A stretch of DNA of 62,043 bases, from NCBI GenBank assembly GCA_015231825.1, contig JADGAV010000031.1, positions 1 through 62,043 of the forward strand. The letters are read 5' to 3'. The notes under the pieces were generated by a model. The model searched no databases. It was not told the origin of the DNA and was given only the letters and a program-made list of their open reading frames with translations. The position numbers were made by a program, and so were the translations under genes. Origin of the DNA: SAR324 cluster bacterium (GTDB taxonomy: Bacteria > SAR324 > NAC60-12). This document shows positions 54,585 through 62,043 of this stretch, piece by piece. Each line of letters begins with the position of its first letter. Position 1 is the stretch's first letter.

Positions 54585-55514
54585 CTACTTGTAGGTAATC
54601 CGCGGGTCAAGAAAAGAATAAACGATATCGACAATGAAATTCATTATAATCAGGATGATCGAATATACAATCACAGTCCCCATAATCAACGTGTAATCCC
54701 GGTTGAATGCGGATTGGACAAAGAATTTTCCTAATCCCGGAACTCTGAATATTTGTTCGACAACCACAGACCCCGTCATGATCGCGGCAAAGGCTGGCCC
54801 AAGATAACTGACTACGGGCAGCATCGCCCCCTTCAAAACATGCTTGAACATGATCACCGGGCCCGAAAGACCCTTGGCTCTGGCTGTGCGGACGTAGTCG
54901 CTACGCAATGTCTCGATGATACTCGCCCTGGAAAGTCGTGCCAGGTAGGCGAAATAATAGGAAGCCAGGGTGACCACCGGCATCAGTACCGTAATCCAGC
55001 CGGCCCGACTGTCCACCCACCCGGAAGTTGGGAGCCAATGCATTTTTAACGCAAAAAAATACATCAGAACCGGACCAATCACAAAAAGAGGGATTGAGAT
55101 CCCCATCACCGCAATCGACATGAAAAAGTAGTCCACCCAGGTATTTTGTCTTACGGCACAAAGAATTCCGGAACCAATCCCTAAAAATAAAGCGAGCCCC
55201 ATCGACATTGAACCCAATAAAAGTGAAGTGGGCAGACTGGAAACAATGAAAAAGTTAACATCATGATCGGGATAACGAAATGAAGGCCCGAGGTCCCCTC
55301 GCAGAATATCGAGAAGGTAACGTCCGTACTGCATGACGATGGGCTCGTCCATGTGGTACTTTTTTTCAATATTAACCAGAATCTCCTGGGGGACGGCCTT
55401 TTCTTCATCAAAAGGACCGCCCGGCGCCAGGCGGATCATGAAAAAACTGATCGTGATGATCACAAAAAGCGTGGGTAGCAACCCCAAGAAACGCCTGATA
55501 AAATATTTACCCAT
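54585..55514 (-). CDS. oppB: Oligopeptide ABC transporter permease OppB
   Basis: This 309-residue permease has six helices. The start YFIRRFLGLLPTLFVIITISFFMIRLAPGGPFD is diagnostic, and the EAA loop is YVRTARAKGLSGPVIMFKHVLKG. AGGAG precedes the ATG. It is the first gene after the palindromic stem-loop that separates oppA from the rest of the operon. Confidence 0.94.
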   Translation of the reverse strand: MGKYFIRRFLGLLPTLFVIITISFFMIRLAPGGPFDEEKAVPQEILVNIEKKYHMDEPIVMQYGRYLLDILRGDLGPSFRYPDHDVNFFIVSSLPTSLLLGSMSMGLALFLGIGSGILCAVRQNTWVDYFFMSIAVMGISIPLFVIGPVLMYFFALKMHWLPTSGWVDSRAGWITVLMPVVTLASYYFAYLARLSRASIIETLRSDYVRTARAKGLSGPVIMFKHVLKGAMLPVVSYLGPAFAAIMTGSVVVEQIFRVPGLGKFFVQSAFNRDYTLIMGTVIVYSIILIIMNFIVDIVYSFLDPRITYK

Positions 55515-55581
55515 GCCTGCTCCTGGAATATGTGTGCGGCAAATGTTTTCGGCAGAAGCTAAACAAACCGGAGTTTGAGGA

Positions 55582-55613
55582 TTTAAAGAGAGCCGGATCC
55601 GGCTCTCTTTAAA
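55582..55613 (-). promoter_or_regulatory. 32-bp perfect palindrome between oppA and oppB (intercistronic stem-loop)
   Basis: A perfect inverted repeat centred between 55597 and 55598 contains the core GAGAGCCGGATCCGGCTCTC flanked by TTTAAA-type ends. In the oppA-to-oppB direction the GC-rich stem is followed by TTTAAAT. It lies 12 bases after the oppA stop. It is best read as a transcript-stabilising or partly terminating hairpin that keeps binding-protein mRNA above permease mRNA, as known for many binding-protein operons. Confidence 0.8.
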
Positions 55614-55625
55614 CTGAGGAAGTGA

Positions 55626-57188
55626 CTATTTCATGAAAATATCTTTGGTGGGATGCCAATCCATTGTGTTGTTGTACCATCCTCCCCATTTGTTCATGTT
55701 GATCATATTTTGGGAGGTATATCCGTAAATCGGAATCACAGATTGGTCGTCAGTAATGAAGAGTTTTTCCGCTTCTTGCAGCGCCGCCATTCTGGCCGGA
55801 CCTGCTTCCATTGAAGCGGCTTTTTTGATGAGATTGTCAAATCCAGAATTACTGTATTTTCCACCATTCATCCCGGCTCCGCTGACGAACATATCGAGGA
55901 AGGTATTCGGGTCCTGATAATCACCAATCCAACCCGCACGAGCCACAGTGAAATCGCCTTTTCTACGTGTATTGAGATAAGTTTTCCATTCCTGATTCAT
56001 CAATGTCACTTTTAAACCAAGATTCTCATTCCAGGCCTGCTGGACATATTCAGCAATTTTTTTATGAGCTTCATTGGTGTTGTAAAGAATTTTGAATTCA
56101 GGAAAGCCCTTACCACCGGGAAAACCGGCATCAGCCAGCAGTTGCTTGGCCTTTTCTACGTTTTCCGCATCTCCCAGAGAAGGTGTATAACCCGCCATTG
56201 GAGGAACCATTGACAGGGCGGGCGATTCGCCTTTTCGGGTAATCTTTTCTACAATGTGTTTTCGGTTAATAGACATGGAAAGCGCTTTGCGGACACGAGG
56301 ATCATCAAATGGCTTTTTCTCATTTTGAATCACATAATAGTAGGTTCCCAGGTAGGGTCCCGACTGATAGTCGTCTGACAGTTGTGCTTCGCTCAGTTGA
56401 TCAAGCGGAATTACCGTTGCCCAGTCCGACTCTTTGTTCAGGTACATGTTATAGGCCGTATTGTTGTCGTCTGTCGGCAGATAAACCACACGCTCCAGAT
56501 GAACATTGTCTTTATCCCAGTATTTGGGATTGGGGACTGCAGAAAGCTGCTTTTGGGGTTCCCATTTTTCCAAAACGAAGGGGCCATTGCCAACGAAATT
56601 TCCTGGCTTTGTCCAGTCTTTTCCGTGTTTGTCAATCACATGCAGGGGTGCAATTCCGAAGGAATAGTGAATCAACGCGCCAAGCACATAGGGAAGCGGA
56701 CCGACCAGATCCATTTGGAAAGTGTAGTCATCAATGGCCCTGATGCTGACAACATCCTTCATTCCCTTTTTTGAATTGTAATCCTCCGCACCTTTGATGA
56801 ACATGGCCGGGAACCAGGCGTATCGTGCGGCAGTTTCAGGAGCGAGCAAGCGGAGCCAGGAATCAACAAATGTTTTTGCGGTGATCGGCACTCCATCACT
56901 CCAGGTTGTTTTTCTCAGTTTGAATGTATAGGTTTTTCCTCCATTGCTGACAGTCCAGCTTTCTGCAACACCCGGCAGGGGGCTGGCATCTTTTGGATTT
57001 GCCGAGATCAGCCCTTCAAACAAGGAAAAAAAGATTCGATGCTCCGGCACTCCGGAAATTTGTGCGTGATCCAGGCCCTGCGGTTCTGCACCATTGGTAA
57101 TGATTAATTCTCCTTTATTGGCAAAAGCATTGCCGAACGGCATCAACGCCAAAGCAAAAATCGCAAACGCGATCAATATTTTTTTCAT
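55626..57188 (-). CDS. oppA: Oligopeptide-binding protein OppA
   Basis: This 520-residue periplasmic protein is a family 5 solute-binding protein. A signal peptide (KKILIAFAIFALALMPFGNAFA) is followed by ELIITNGAEPQGLDHAQISG and YTFKLRKTTWSDGVPITAKTF, both diagnostic for OppA/MppA. The C-terminal half carries the usual AREGWIGDYQDP-like segment (ARAGWIGDYQDPNTFLDMF). GGAGG precedes the ATG. It is the first gene of oppABCDF, and its promoter should lie in the 190 bases before it. Confidence 0.95.
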   Translation of the reverse strand: MKKILIAFAIFALALMPFGNAFANKGELIITNGAEPQGLDHAQISGVPEHRIFFSLFEGLISANPKDASPLPGVAESWTVSNGGKTYTFKLRKTTWSDGVPITAKTFVDSWLRLLAPETAARYAWFPAMFIKGAEDYNSKKGMKDVVSIRAIDDYTFQMDLVGPLPYVLGALIHYSFGIAPLHVIDKHGKDWTKPGNFVGNGPFVLEKWEPQKQLSAVPNPKYWDKDNVHLERVVYLPTDDNNTAYNMYLNKESDWATVIPLDQLSEAQLSDDYQSGPYLGTYYYVIQNEKKPFDDPRVRKALSMSINRKHIVEKITRKGESPALSMVPPMAGYTPSLGDAENVEKAKQLLADAGFPGGKGFPEFKILYNTNEAHKKIAEYVQQAWNENLGLKVTLMNQEWKTYLNTRRKGDFTVARAGWIGDYQDPNTFLDMFVSGAGMNGGKYSNSGFDNLIKKAASMEAGPARMAALQEAEKLFITDDQSVIPIYGYTSQNMINMNKWGGWYNNTMDWHPTKDIFMK

Positions 57189-57378
57189 ATAACCTCCAAA
57201 AATGAAGCATGATTAAACATGGAAACCTGGAATTCGTCATTCCCTGTTTCTTTCTCAGAACCCGCCCTGGTAATGTGACACCAACGGCATTATAACAAAA
57301 TTAACACTGCAGTATTACTGATAATACCGAACTAAGTCAATCTAGTAATACAATCTCAAAATGCCTAATTTATATTTC

Positions 57379-57825
57379 CTAATCATCATCAATAACCATT
57401 GCCATAGCAATCGCGGTTTCTGGACAAAGTTCCCGGAATTCCCCCGTCATACGAATTGATTGAGGAATAAGATTCCTTGCTGTTTTCTCAAAACCGGCAT
57501 TTAAGAAAAATTTTTCTGCGGTTTCGGTCAGCAAGAACAGTTGCTTGATCCCTTTTTGACGCGCATACGCCAGAATCCGGGCAAAGAGCTCGTTTGCCAA
57601 GCCCTTTTTCCGATAAGAAGAAGACACGGCAAGTGATCGGAGCAATGCATTGGTGTTCAAGATCTCAAGACCGACGACACCTACCAGCTGAGAACCGCTT
57701 TTTGCCAGGATGAATGACGGAAGATGCTCTACTAAATCCTGAAAGGGCAGATCGCATTCAGCCAGTAACGCTTGAACCGAGGAGAGATCCTCAGGTCCTG
57801 CAAACGAAAAAGTGATTTCACTCAT
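57379..57825 (-). CDS. GNAT N-acetyltransferase, ArsN2-like
   Basis: This 148-residue protein is a GNAT-fold acetyltransferase. The acetyl-CoA loop is in LAVSSSYRKKGLANELFARIL, and FLLTETAEKFFLNAGFEKT follows. The closing motif FRELCPETAIAMAM resembles the ArsN2 subgroup linked to arsenic resistance, whose substrate may be an organoarsenical. No ars genes are nearby, so the assignment is by family only. It lies upstream of oppA on the same strand but with a 190-base gap. Confidence 0.83.
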   Translation of the reverse strand: MSEITFSFAGPEDLSSVQALLAECDLPFQDLVEHLPSFILAKSGSQLVGVVGLEILNTNALLRSLAVSSSYRKKGLANELFARILAYARQKGIKQLFLLTETAEKFFLNAGFEKTARNLIPQSIRMTGEFRELCPETAIAMAMVIDDD

Positions 57826-58589
57826 GGTAATTTTTCACAATCAACGAGCCAAAAGCGCAGAAAAACTTTTTAGCCGGAGAAAAAACCTTTATTTCAAACA
57901 ATGGAGTCCCAGATACTTATAAAATGATAACGATTTATGCAATCTTAGTTTTTAAAAGCAGAAAATCAATCCATTTAATGGAAAAAAACTGCATTGAGGT
58001 TAGCAAAATTTTTCGGTTTCTGAAGGGTTTGGGATGAATCTACAATTGAGATGGAACCTAAACAAAACCAATCAATCTGAAGAAAAGGAGGTGAAGTCAA
58101 TCAAGCCATTTCAAACTTTGAGAACAGTGGTTAATGCTTGAACTAAACAACCTTTCGTCCAATCCACGGTGTTTTAAGAGATCTAATGGAGAAGAAAACA
58201 TCAAGCTTGATGGAACCATCCGAACCAATAACTCCCTTTTTTTAGAGAGTTTGTTTTGCGTGGAGTGGGTATTGAATTGATGGGGTCTTGCAACAATTTG
58301 GAAGACTGCAAACGAGGTGATTCGAAATTGTTGTTAAATAACTATGCACCATCGCAACCCAAAATTTATGGAGTTTATCCACCACAGGAGTATCTTTTTA
58401 CGCAAGGCCTCTACCTTTTTATCCTTCTTAAAAGAATGGTTTGATGTTAATCTTGATTCATGAAGCGAATTTTTTCTGTATTTCAGCCCAACAAACGAAT
58501 AGAGGCGGATTGCTTGCACTACGCACGTTCCTCACTCCATTCCAGCAGCCTCTCATCCTAAACGTTATCTTCTAAAAAAATCCCCCAAC
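57826..58589. other. Eroded intergenic region with a possible attC-like site at its right end
   Basis: About 760 bases with no intact gene. Composition becomes more A+T-rich here and stays so to the end of the window. A GGAGG at 58089 precedes no supported reading frame. The last 85 bases hold inverted repeats that resemble an integron attC site, listed separately. I see no tRNA. Confidence 0.45.
58486..58570 (+). other. Possible degenerate attC-like recombination site
   Basis: The stretch begins with GCCCAAC, which fits the attC R'' consensus RYYYAAC. Arms AGAGGC (58501-58506) and GCCTCT (58548-58553) form an inner stem, and AACG and CGTT add an outer one. It ends with GTTATCT, just 19 bases before the ATG of the next gene. 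GTTATCT departs from GTTRRRY. The complementary AGATAAC overlaps the stop of the downstream gene, as would be expected if that gene entered as a cassette, but I cannot find the rest of a second attC there. No integrase is in the window. Confidence 0.3.
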
Positions 58590-59132
58590 ATGAACAAAGA
58601 AAATTGTTTCATCATCACCGGTGCACCAGGTAGCGGAAAGTCCGCGATTCTTCACCAACTGATCGAATTAGGGTATTTAGGAATTGCAGAACCAGCTCGT
58701 CAGATCTTAGCCGAACAACGGTGCATTCGCGGAAGTGGAATCCCAGATAAAAATGCTGATTTATTTATTCAACTGATGTTGTCGAGAGCCATTTACGGGT
58801 ATCGGCAGATTGAAGAAACAGAAAGGCTAATCTTTTTTGATAGAGGTATTCCAGACAATATTGCTCACGCTGCACTGTATCAGATTAATTTTGAATCTGG
58901 CTGGAATGCGGCCAAACACTACCGATACAATTCTCTTGTGTTTTTCACCCCAAATTAGAAGAAAATCTATGAGAATGATGATGAAAGGACTATGACATTC
59001 AAGGAAGCAAGTGAATTTGGGAACGATATTCGAGCTACTTACCACAAATTAGGATGTACTATCGTAGATCTCCCCTTCGGTTCCTCTAAGGACCGGGCTG
59101 AGTATCTTTTAAAAACTTTGCATGAGAGATAA
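58590..59132 (+). pseudogene. AAA_28-type ATPase/kinase interrupted by an in-frame amber codon
   Basis: The frame reads as a single P-loop protein of about 180 residues of the AAA_28 type, broken only by TAG at 58956-58958. Walker A is ITGAPGSGKSAILHQL, and LIFFDRGIPDNIAHAALY is the central Asp motif. After the stop the same frame continues as KKIYENDDERTMTFKEAS and closes with YLLKTLHER before TAA, matching the expected C-terminal part. In homologs I know, the sequence at the stop is of the TPPWEEIYxND type, so TAG may replace a Trp codon by a single G-to-A change. The first 122 residues could still be made as a truncated product. It may also be a sequencing error. Confidence 0.7.
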
Positions 59133-59243
59133 CATAGAAATAGACCGGAGCCATAACACAGCGTGTTTTGCTGCGATTCATGAAAATTGTAGATACAAAA
59201 GTCATCTGTCAATTTATCGTTGACATGGTTCGAAGGCACAAAA

Positions 59244-59903
59244 ATGAGTAAGAAAAAGCCAAAAAGCAGTAGTCGATTCAATTTCGGTTCATGGGTGCCA
59301 GCATCATCTTTATTATATTGGTGGTCATCCTTTTGATTCCATAAGTTTTTAAGGATAAGCCAAGAGTCTGACTTCATGGACCTGATTTGTCTGAAATCGA
59401 ATATATTGAGGTGTTTTTTAACAATGGTGATCTGAAATTATCCGGGATGCTTATCGTACCAGAGGGGGAAAGACCTTTTCGGTAGCTGTTATCATTCATG
59501 GATCAGGAACCAGTCAAAGAAATAGTAAATGATATCTTACGATAGCTAAACATTTGCAGGAAAATGGTATTGCGGTATTGCTTCCTGATAAACGAGGTTC
59601 GGAAAAATCTGAAGGTGATTGGCGAACGTCAACATTTGAAGACCTGGCAGGAGACTGCATCAGTGGAATAAATTTTGTGAAAGCACAGAAACACTTTGAT
59701 GTTTCGTTCACAGGTGTTATTGAATGAGTCAAGGGGGGTGGATTGCCCCGCTCGTAGCTACAGTAAGCGAAGACGTTACGTTTGCAGTCAGTATGTCTGG
59801 TGCAGGCGTAGCCCCAGATGAACAATTGATGTATGAGGAAATTAACAATATTACTGATATGGGAACATATCGTCTTGTGGCAGATCACAAGATGCCCATA
59901 TAA
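59244..59903 (+). pseudogene. Broken alpha/beta-hydrolase gene with several frameshifts and stops
   Basis: Pieces of one alpha/beta hydrolase can be read across changing frames. An N-terminal basic segment and membrane helix come first (SKKKPKSSSRF, then IIFIILVVILLIP), followed by LSEIEYIEVFFNNGDLKLSG. After a frameshift near 59480 it reads SVAVIIHGSGTSQRNS, a TGA at 59530-59532, then YLTIAKHLQENGIAVLLPDK and RGSEKSEGDWRT. A second shift near 59722 precedes MSQGGWIAPLVAT, the nucleophile elbow (G-x-S-x-G). The frame stops after KMPI, short of the expected C-terminal third with the catalytic Asp and His. With at least five lesions it is a dead gene. Confidence 0.8.
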
Positions 59904-59977
59904 AAAATGCATAAACACGGGCTTTTATCACTGCCGTACTGTCATTAACAATTGCAAATAAACAGATGAGGAGGAAA

Positions 59978-61132
59978 ATGCTAAAAATAGCCATTGGTCA
60001 CACTGAAGAAATCGATTCAGATGAAGCAGCAGAAGAAATTTTGGAACAATGCAAAGCAGAGTTAGGAGAGGAAAAAGCAACAGCAGGAATTCTCTATGCT
60101 TCTATTGATCATGAGTTTGATTCTCTCTTAAAAAAGATCAATGAAGAACATCCTGATATTGAACTGATCGGATGTACCACAGATGGAGAATTATCTTCCG
60201 TTATAGGTTTTGCAGAAGATTCAGTTACGCTTATTTTGTTCAGTTCCGATGAAATTGACATTAAAGCAGGAGTAGCTGACGGAGTTTCCGAAGGATTGGA
60301 GCAAAAAATTGCAGACTCAATAAAAAATACCAAAGATCGTTCTGATAAAGAATTGAAACTGTGTATTTTAAACCCGGTCAGTATTACATCAAGCGGCGCT
60401 GTAATATTAGAAATTTTTAAGCAAAGTTTAGGTGAAAACTTCCCGATTTTTGGAGCTTCTGCGGCTGATCAGTGGAAATTTGAACAGACTTATCAGTTTC
60501 ATAAAACAGAGGTATTAACGGATGCTGTACCGTTTTTACTGTTTTCTGGAAATTTACTGATAGGGTCAGGAGTTGATAGTGGCTGGACACCTATAGGAAA
60601 TCCGGGGAAAGTAACCCGAGTGGAAAATAATATTTTATACAGTATTGATGATAAAACCGCTGTAGAGTTTTTTCAACATTACCTAGGAGAAAATATTACA
60701 CCATTAGGAGAATATCCGCTTGCAGTATTTGAAAATGAAGAATCAGACAAATTTTACCTGAGAGCTCCACTCGCTTCAAATATGGATGATGGTTCCTTAG
60801 TTTTTGCTGGAGACCTGACATTAGGAGCTAAAGTGCAAATTAGTCACACAACACGAGATCGTATTATTGAAGCCAGTGAAAGATCGATTTCTCAATCATT
60901 TGAGAGCTATTCGGGAAAGGAACCTGAAGTGGCAATATGTTTTTCCTGCTCAGGCAGGAAACAGGTATTAGGAACACGAACTTCAGAAGAATATGAACTG
61001 CTCAAAAAAGTTAACCCTGATTTAAAGGTTTTCGGACTTTACGGATACGGAGAAATAGCTCCGATTTATCAGGACAGCCCTTCTCGATTTCACAATGAAA
61101 CATTTGTAAGCCTCCTTCTGGGAACTAAATAA
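59978..61132 (+). CDS. FIST-domain sensor protein
   Basis: This 384-residue soluble protein has FIST_N (about 25-215) and FIST_C (about 225-365) domains. The start LKIAIGHTEEIDSDEAAEEIL, IELIGCTTDGELSS and FGASAADQWKFEQTY are typical, and ICFSCSGRKQVLGTRTSEEY and VFGLYGYGEIAPI mark FIST_C. FIST proteins are thought to sense small ligands such as amino acids. I use the second in-frame ATG, with GAGG six bases upstream; an ATG four codons earlier is possible. The stop overlaps the start of the cyclase gene (TAATG), so the two are translationally coupled. Codons are more A+T-rich than in most of the window, a sign of possible transfer. Confidence 0.88.
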   Translation: MLKIAIGHTEEIDSDEAAEEILEQCKAELGEEKATAGILYASIDHEFDSLLKKINEEHPDIELIGCTTDGELSSVIGFAEDSVTLILFSSDEIDIKAGVADGVSEGLEQKIADSIKNTKDRSDKELKLCILNPVSITSSGAVILEIFKQSLGENFPIFGASAADQWKFEQTYQFHKTEVLTDAVPFLLFSGNLLIGSGVDSGWTPIGNPGKVTRVENNILYSIDDKTAVEFFQHYLGENITPLGEYPLAVFENEESDKFYLRAPLASNMDDGSLVFAGDLTLGAKVQISHTTRDRIIEASERSISQSFESYSGKEPEVAICFSCSGRKQVLGTRTSEEYELLKKVNPDLKVFGLYGYGEIAPIYQDSPSRFHNETFVSLLLGTK

Positions 61133-61968
61133 TGCCGGACGAGAAAGAATTCAAAAGTCTGCAAAAAGAAATAAAAATTCTAAAGAAAAAACTAAACCGT
61201 TCTGAAGCGAATCGAATTACGTTAGAAGAAATGTGGGATAGAAACTCTCGTTTATTTGAGACGTTTAATCAAGAAATTGAAAAGCAACGAGAACTCATTC
61301 AACAAAAAAGTGAACAGTTGGAAGCATTGGCGACTAAGTTAGCAAAATACCTTTCACCCCAAGTATACAATTCAATCTTTTCCGGGGAACGAGAGGTAAA
61401 AATTGAAACCTACCGGAAAACCTTAACCATTTTCTTTTCCGATATCGTGGGTTTTACCTCACAGTCTGAAGAGATGGACACAAATGAGTTATCACTATGG
61501 TTAAATCAATATTTGGATCGAATGGCTGAAATTGCCATTAGGTATGAAGGCACACTTGACAAGTTCATAGGTGATGCAGTCATGGTATTTTTTGGTGACC
61601 CAACATCGGAAGGTGAAAAAAAAGATGCTTTTAATTGCGTTAGTATGGCAATGGCTATGCGACAGGAAGCAAAAAATCTAGGGATTAAAATTCGGATAGG
61701 AATTAATACTGGAGAATGTACTGTAGGAAATTTTGGATCAGAAAGCAGGATGGAATACACAGTTATTGGAGCACCTGTTAATTTGGCTTCCCGATTGGAA
61801 TCCAATTCAAAGCCGGGGCAAATTTTAATATCTGATGCTACTTATGATTTGATAGGCAATTTCGTTCAATGTGAAGAACGGGAACTTATTAAAGTGAAAG
61901 GAATCGATAGAGATCTAAAAACATATTGGGTAACTCAGGATTTGCTTGCTGCGGAAACCCAGGCATAA
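61132..61968 (+). CDS. Class III adenylate/guanylate cyclase
   Basis: This 278-residue protein has an N-terminal coiled coil (residues 1-70, with LKKKLNRSEANRITLEEMW) and a C-terminal class III nucleotide cyclase domain. The metal-binding aspartates are in IFFSDIVGFTSQ and DKFIGDAVMVFFGD; the Lys of DKFIGD and the Thr of YTVIG fit ATP rather than GTP. The transition-state Asn and Arg are in PVNLASRLES. All catalytic residues appear present, so it should be an active adenylate cyclase. It has no membrane helix or own sensor domain, and is coupled to the FIST gene, which is probably its sensor. Confidence 0.9.
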   Translation: MPDEKEFKSLQKEIKILKKKLNRSEANRITLEEMWDRNSRLFETFNQEIEKQRELIQQKSEQLEALATKLAKYLSPQVYNSIFSGEREVKIETYRKTLTIFFSDIVGFTSQSEEMDTNELSLWLNQYLDRMAEIAIRYEGTLDKFIGDAVMVFFGDPTSEGEKKDAFNCVSMAMAMRQEAKNLGIKIRIGINTGECTVGNFGSESRMEYTVIGAPVNLASRLESNSKPGQILISDATYDLIGNFVQCEERELIKVKGIDRDLKTYWVTQDLLAAETQA

Positions 61969-62043
61969 CAATAAAATAGAGAAGGTTGCTTAAAAAATAG
62001 GAGATGCAATATTAATTTAACCTCACGTACTTTGTGATTTAAA

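Noticed and set aside
58590..59132. Frameshift in the AAA_28-type gene
   Set aside because: Reading through TAG in the same frame gives the expected C-terminal part, so a nonsense change is simpler than a frameshift.
59127..59240. A second, complete attC after the AAA_28-type gene
   Set aside because: AGATAAC is present, but I find no matching inner arms and no GTTRRRY end at a sensible distance.
58590..59903. Stop-codon reassignment (TAG or TGA read as Trp)
   Set aside because: All intact genes in the window use TGG for Trp and end at TAG, TGA or TAA normally; the hydrolase also has frameshifts, which fits decay.
1..62043. tRNA, rRNA, origin or CRISPR features anywhere in the window
   Set aside because: I looked for T-loop sequences, rRNA-like stretches and regular repeats in the intergenic gaps and found none that I could support.

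Overview
This window looks like a stretch of chromosome from a Gram-negative, proteobacteria-like organism. It carries lpxA, a LapB-type lipopolysaccharide assembly protein, outer-membrane-type secreted proteins, frataxin with an ISC-type ferredoxin, a DksA-like factor and menA. The mix of choline uptake and oxidation, peptide uptake, CoA-ester breakdown, a molybdenum hydroxylase and inositol-type dehydrogenases fits a heterotroph or mixotroph of marine type, for example a SAR324-like or deltaproteobacterial lineage. That placement is an inference; no rRNA or tRNA gene is present to test it.

Layout. 0-0.7 kb: a lone REP-associated (Y1/HUH) transposase. 1-13 kb: a catabolic block with a class III CoA-transferase, HMG-CoA lyase, a PaaG-like enoyl-CoA isomerase/hydratase, two divergent PaaI-type thioesterases, an SDR, a three-subunit molybdenum hydroxylase (FAD, 2Fe-2S and Mo subunits) and a GST. 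A TMTC-like membrane/TPR protein sits inside it. 13.3-20.5 kb: a three-gene locus that does not match a system I know. It encodes a secreted/transmembrane SH3b-SH3b-vWA protein with a cytoplasmic PilZ domain, a coiled-coil protein with a very regular Trp-marked superrepeat, and an 860-residue protein of unknown family. 20.5-31.4 kb: housekeeping and small metabolic genes (DksA-like, ChaC-like, class II aldolase, menA, amtB, a cupin, HAD phosphatase, lpxA, glycosyltransferase). 31.6-37.8 kb: cyaY, ferredoxin, mtnA, apt, lon and a HAD phosphatase. 38-41.4 kb: transaldolase-like, iolG-like and SDR genes. 42.3-47.5 kb: betA and a choline ABC transporter. 47.7-51.4 kb: a lapA-lapB-like fusion, rlmH, a ChaN-like gene and a membrane protein. 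51.4-57.2 kb: oppABCDF with a 32-bp perfect palindrome between oppA and oppB. 57.4-62 kb: an ArsN2-like acetyltransferase, then an eroded, visibly more A+T-rich segment with two pseudogenes and a possible attC-like site, followed by an intact FIST sensor and class III cyclase pair.

How the genes work together. The choline genes form an import-and-oxidise unit that would make betaine aldehyde or betaine, although no betB is present here. The opp genes form a complete peptide importer. mtnA and apt lie next to each other and would handle the two halves of methylthioadenosine. cyaY and fdx both serve Fe-S cluster assembly. lapA-lapB and lpxA both bear on lipid A. The best candidates for something undescribed are the vWA/PilZ/coiled-coil locus (13337-20491) and, second, the FIST/cyclase pair at the right end.
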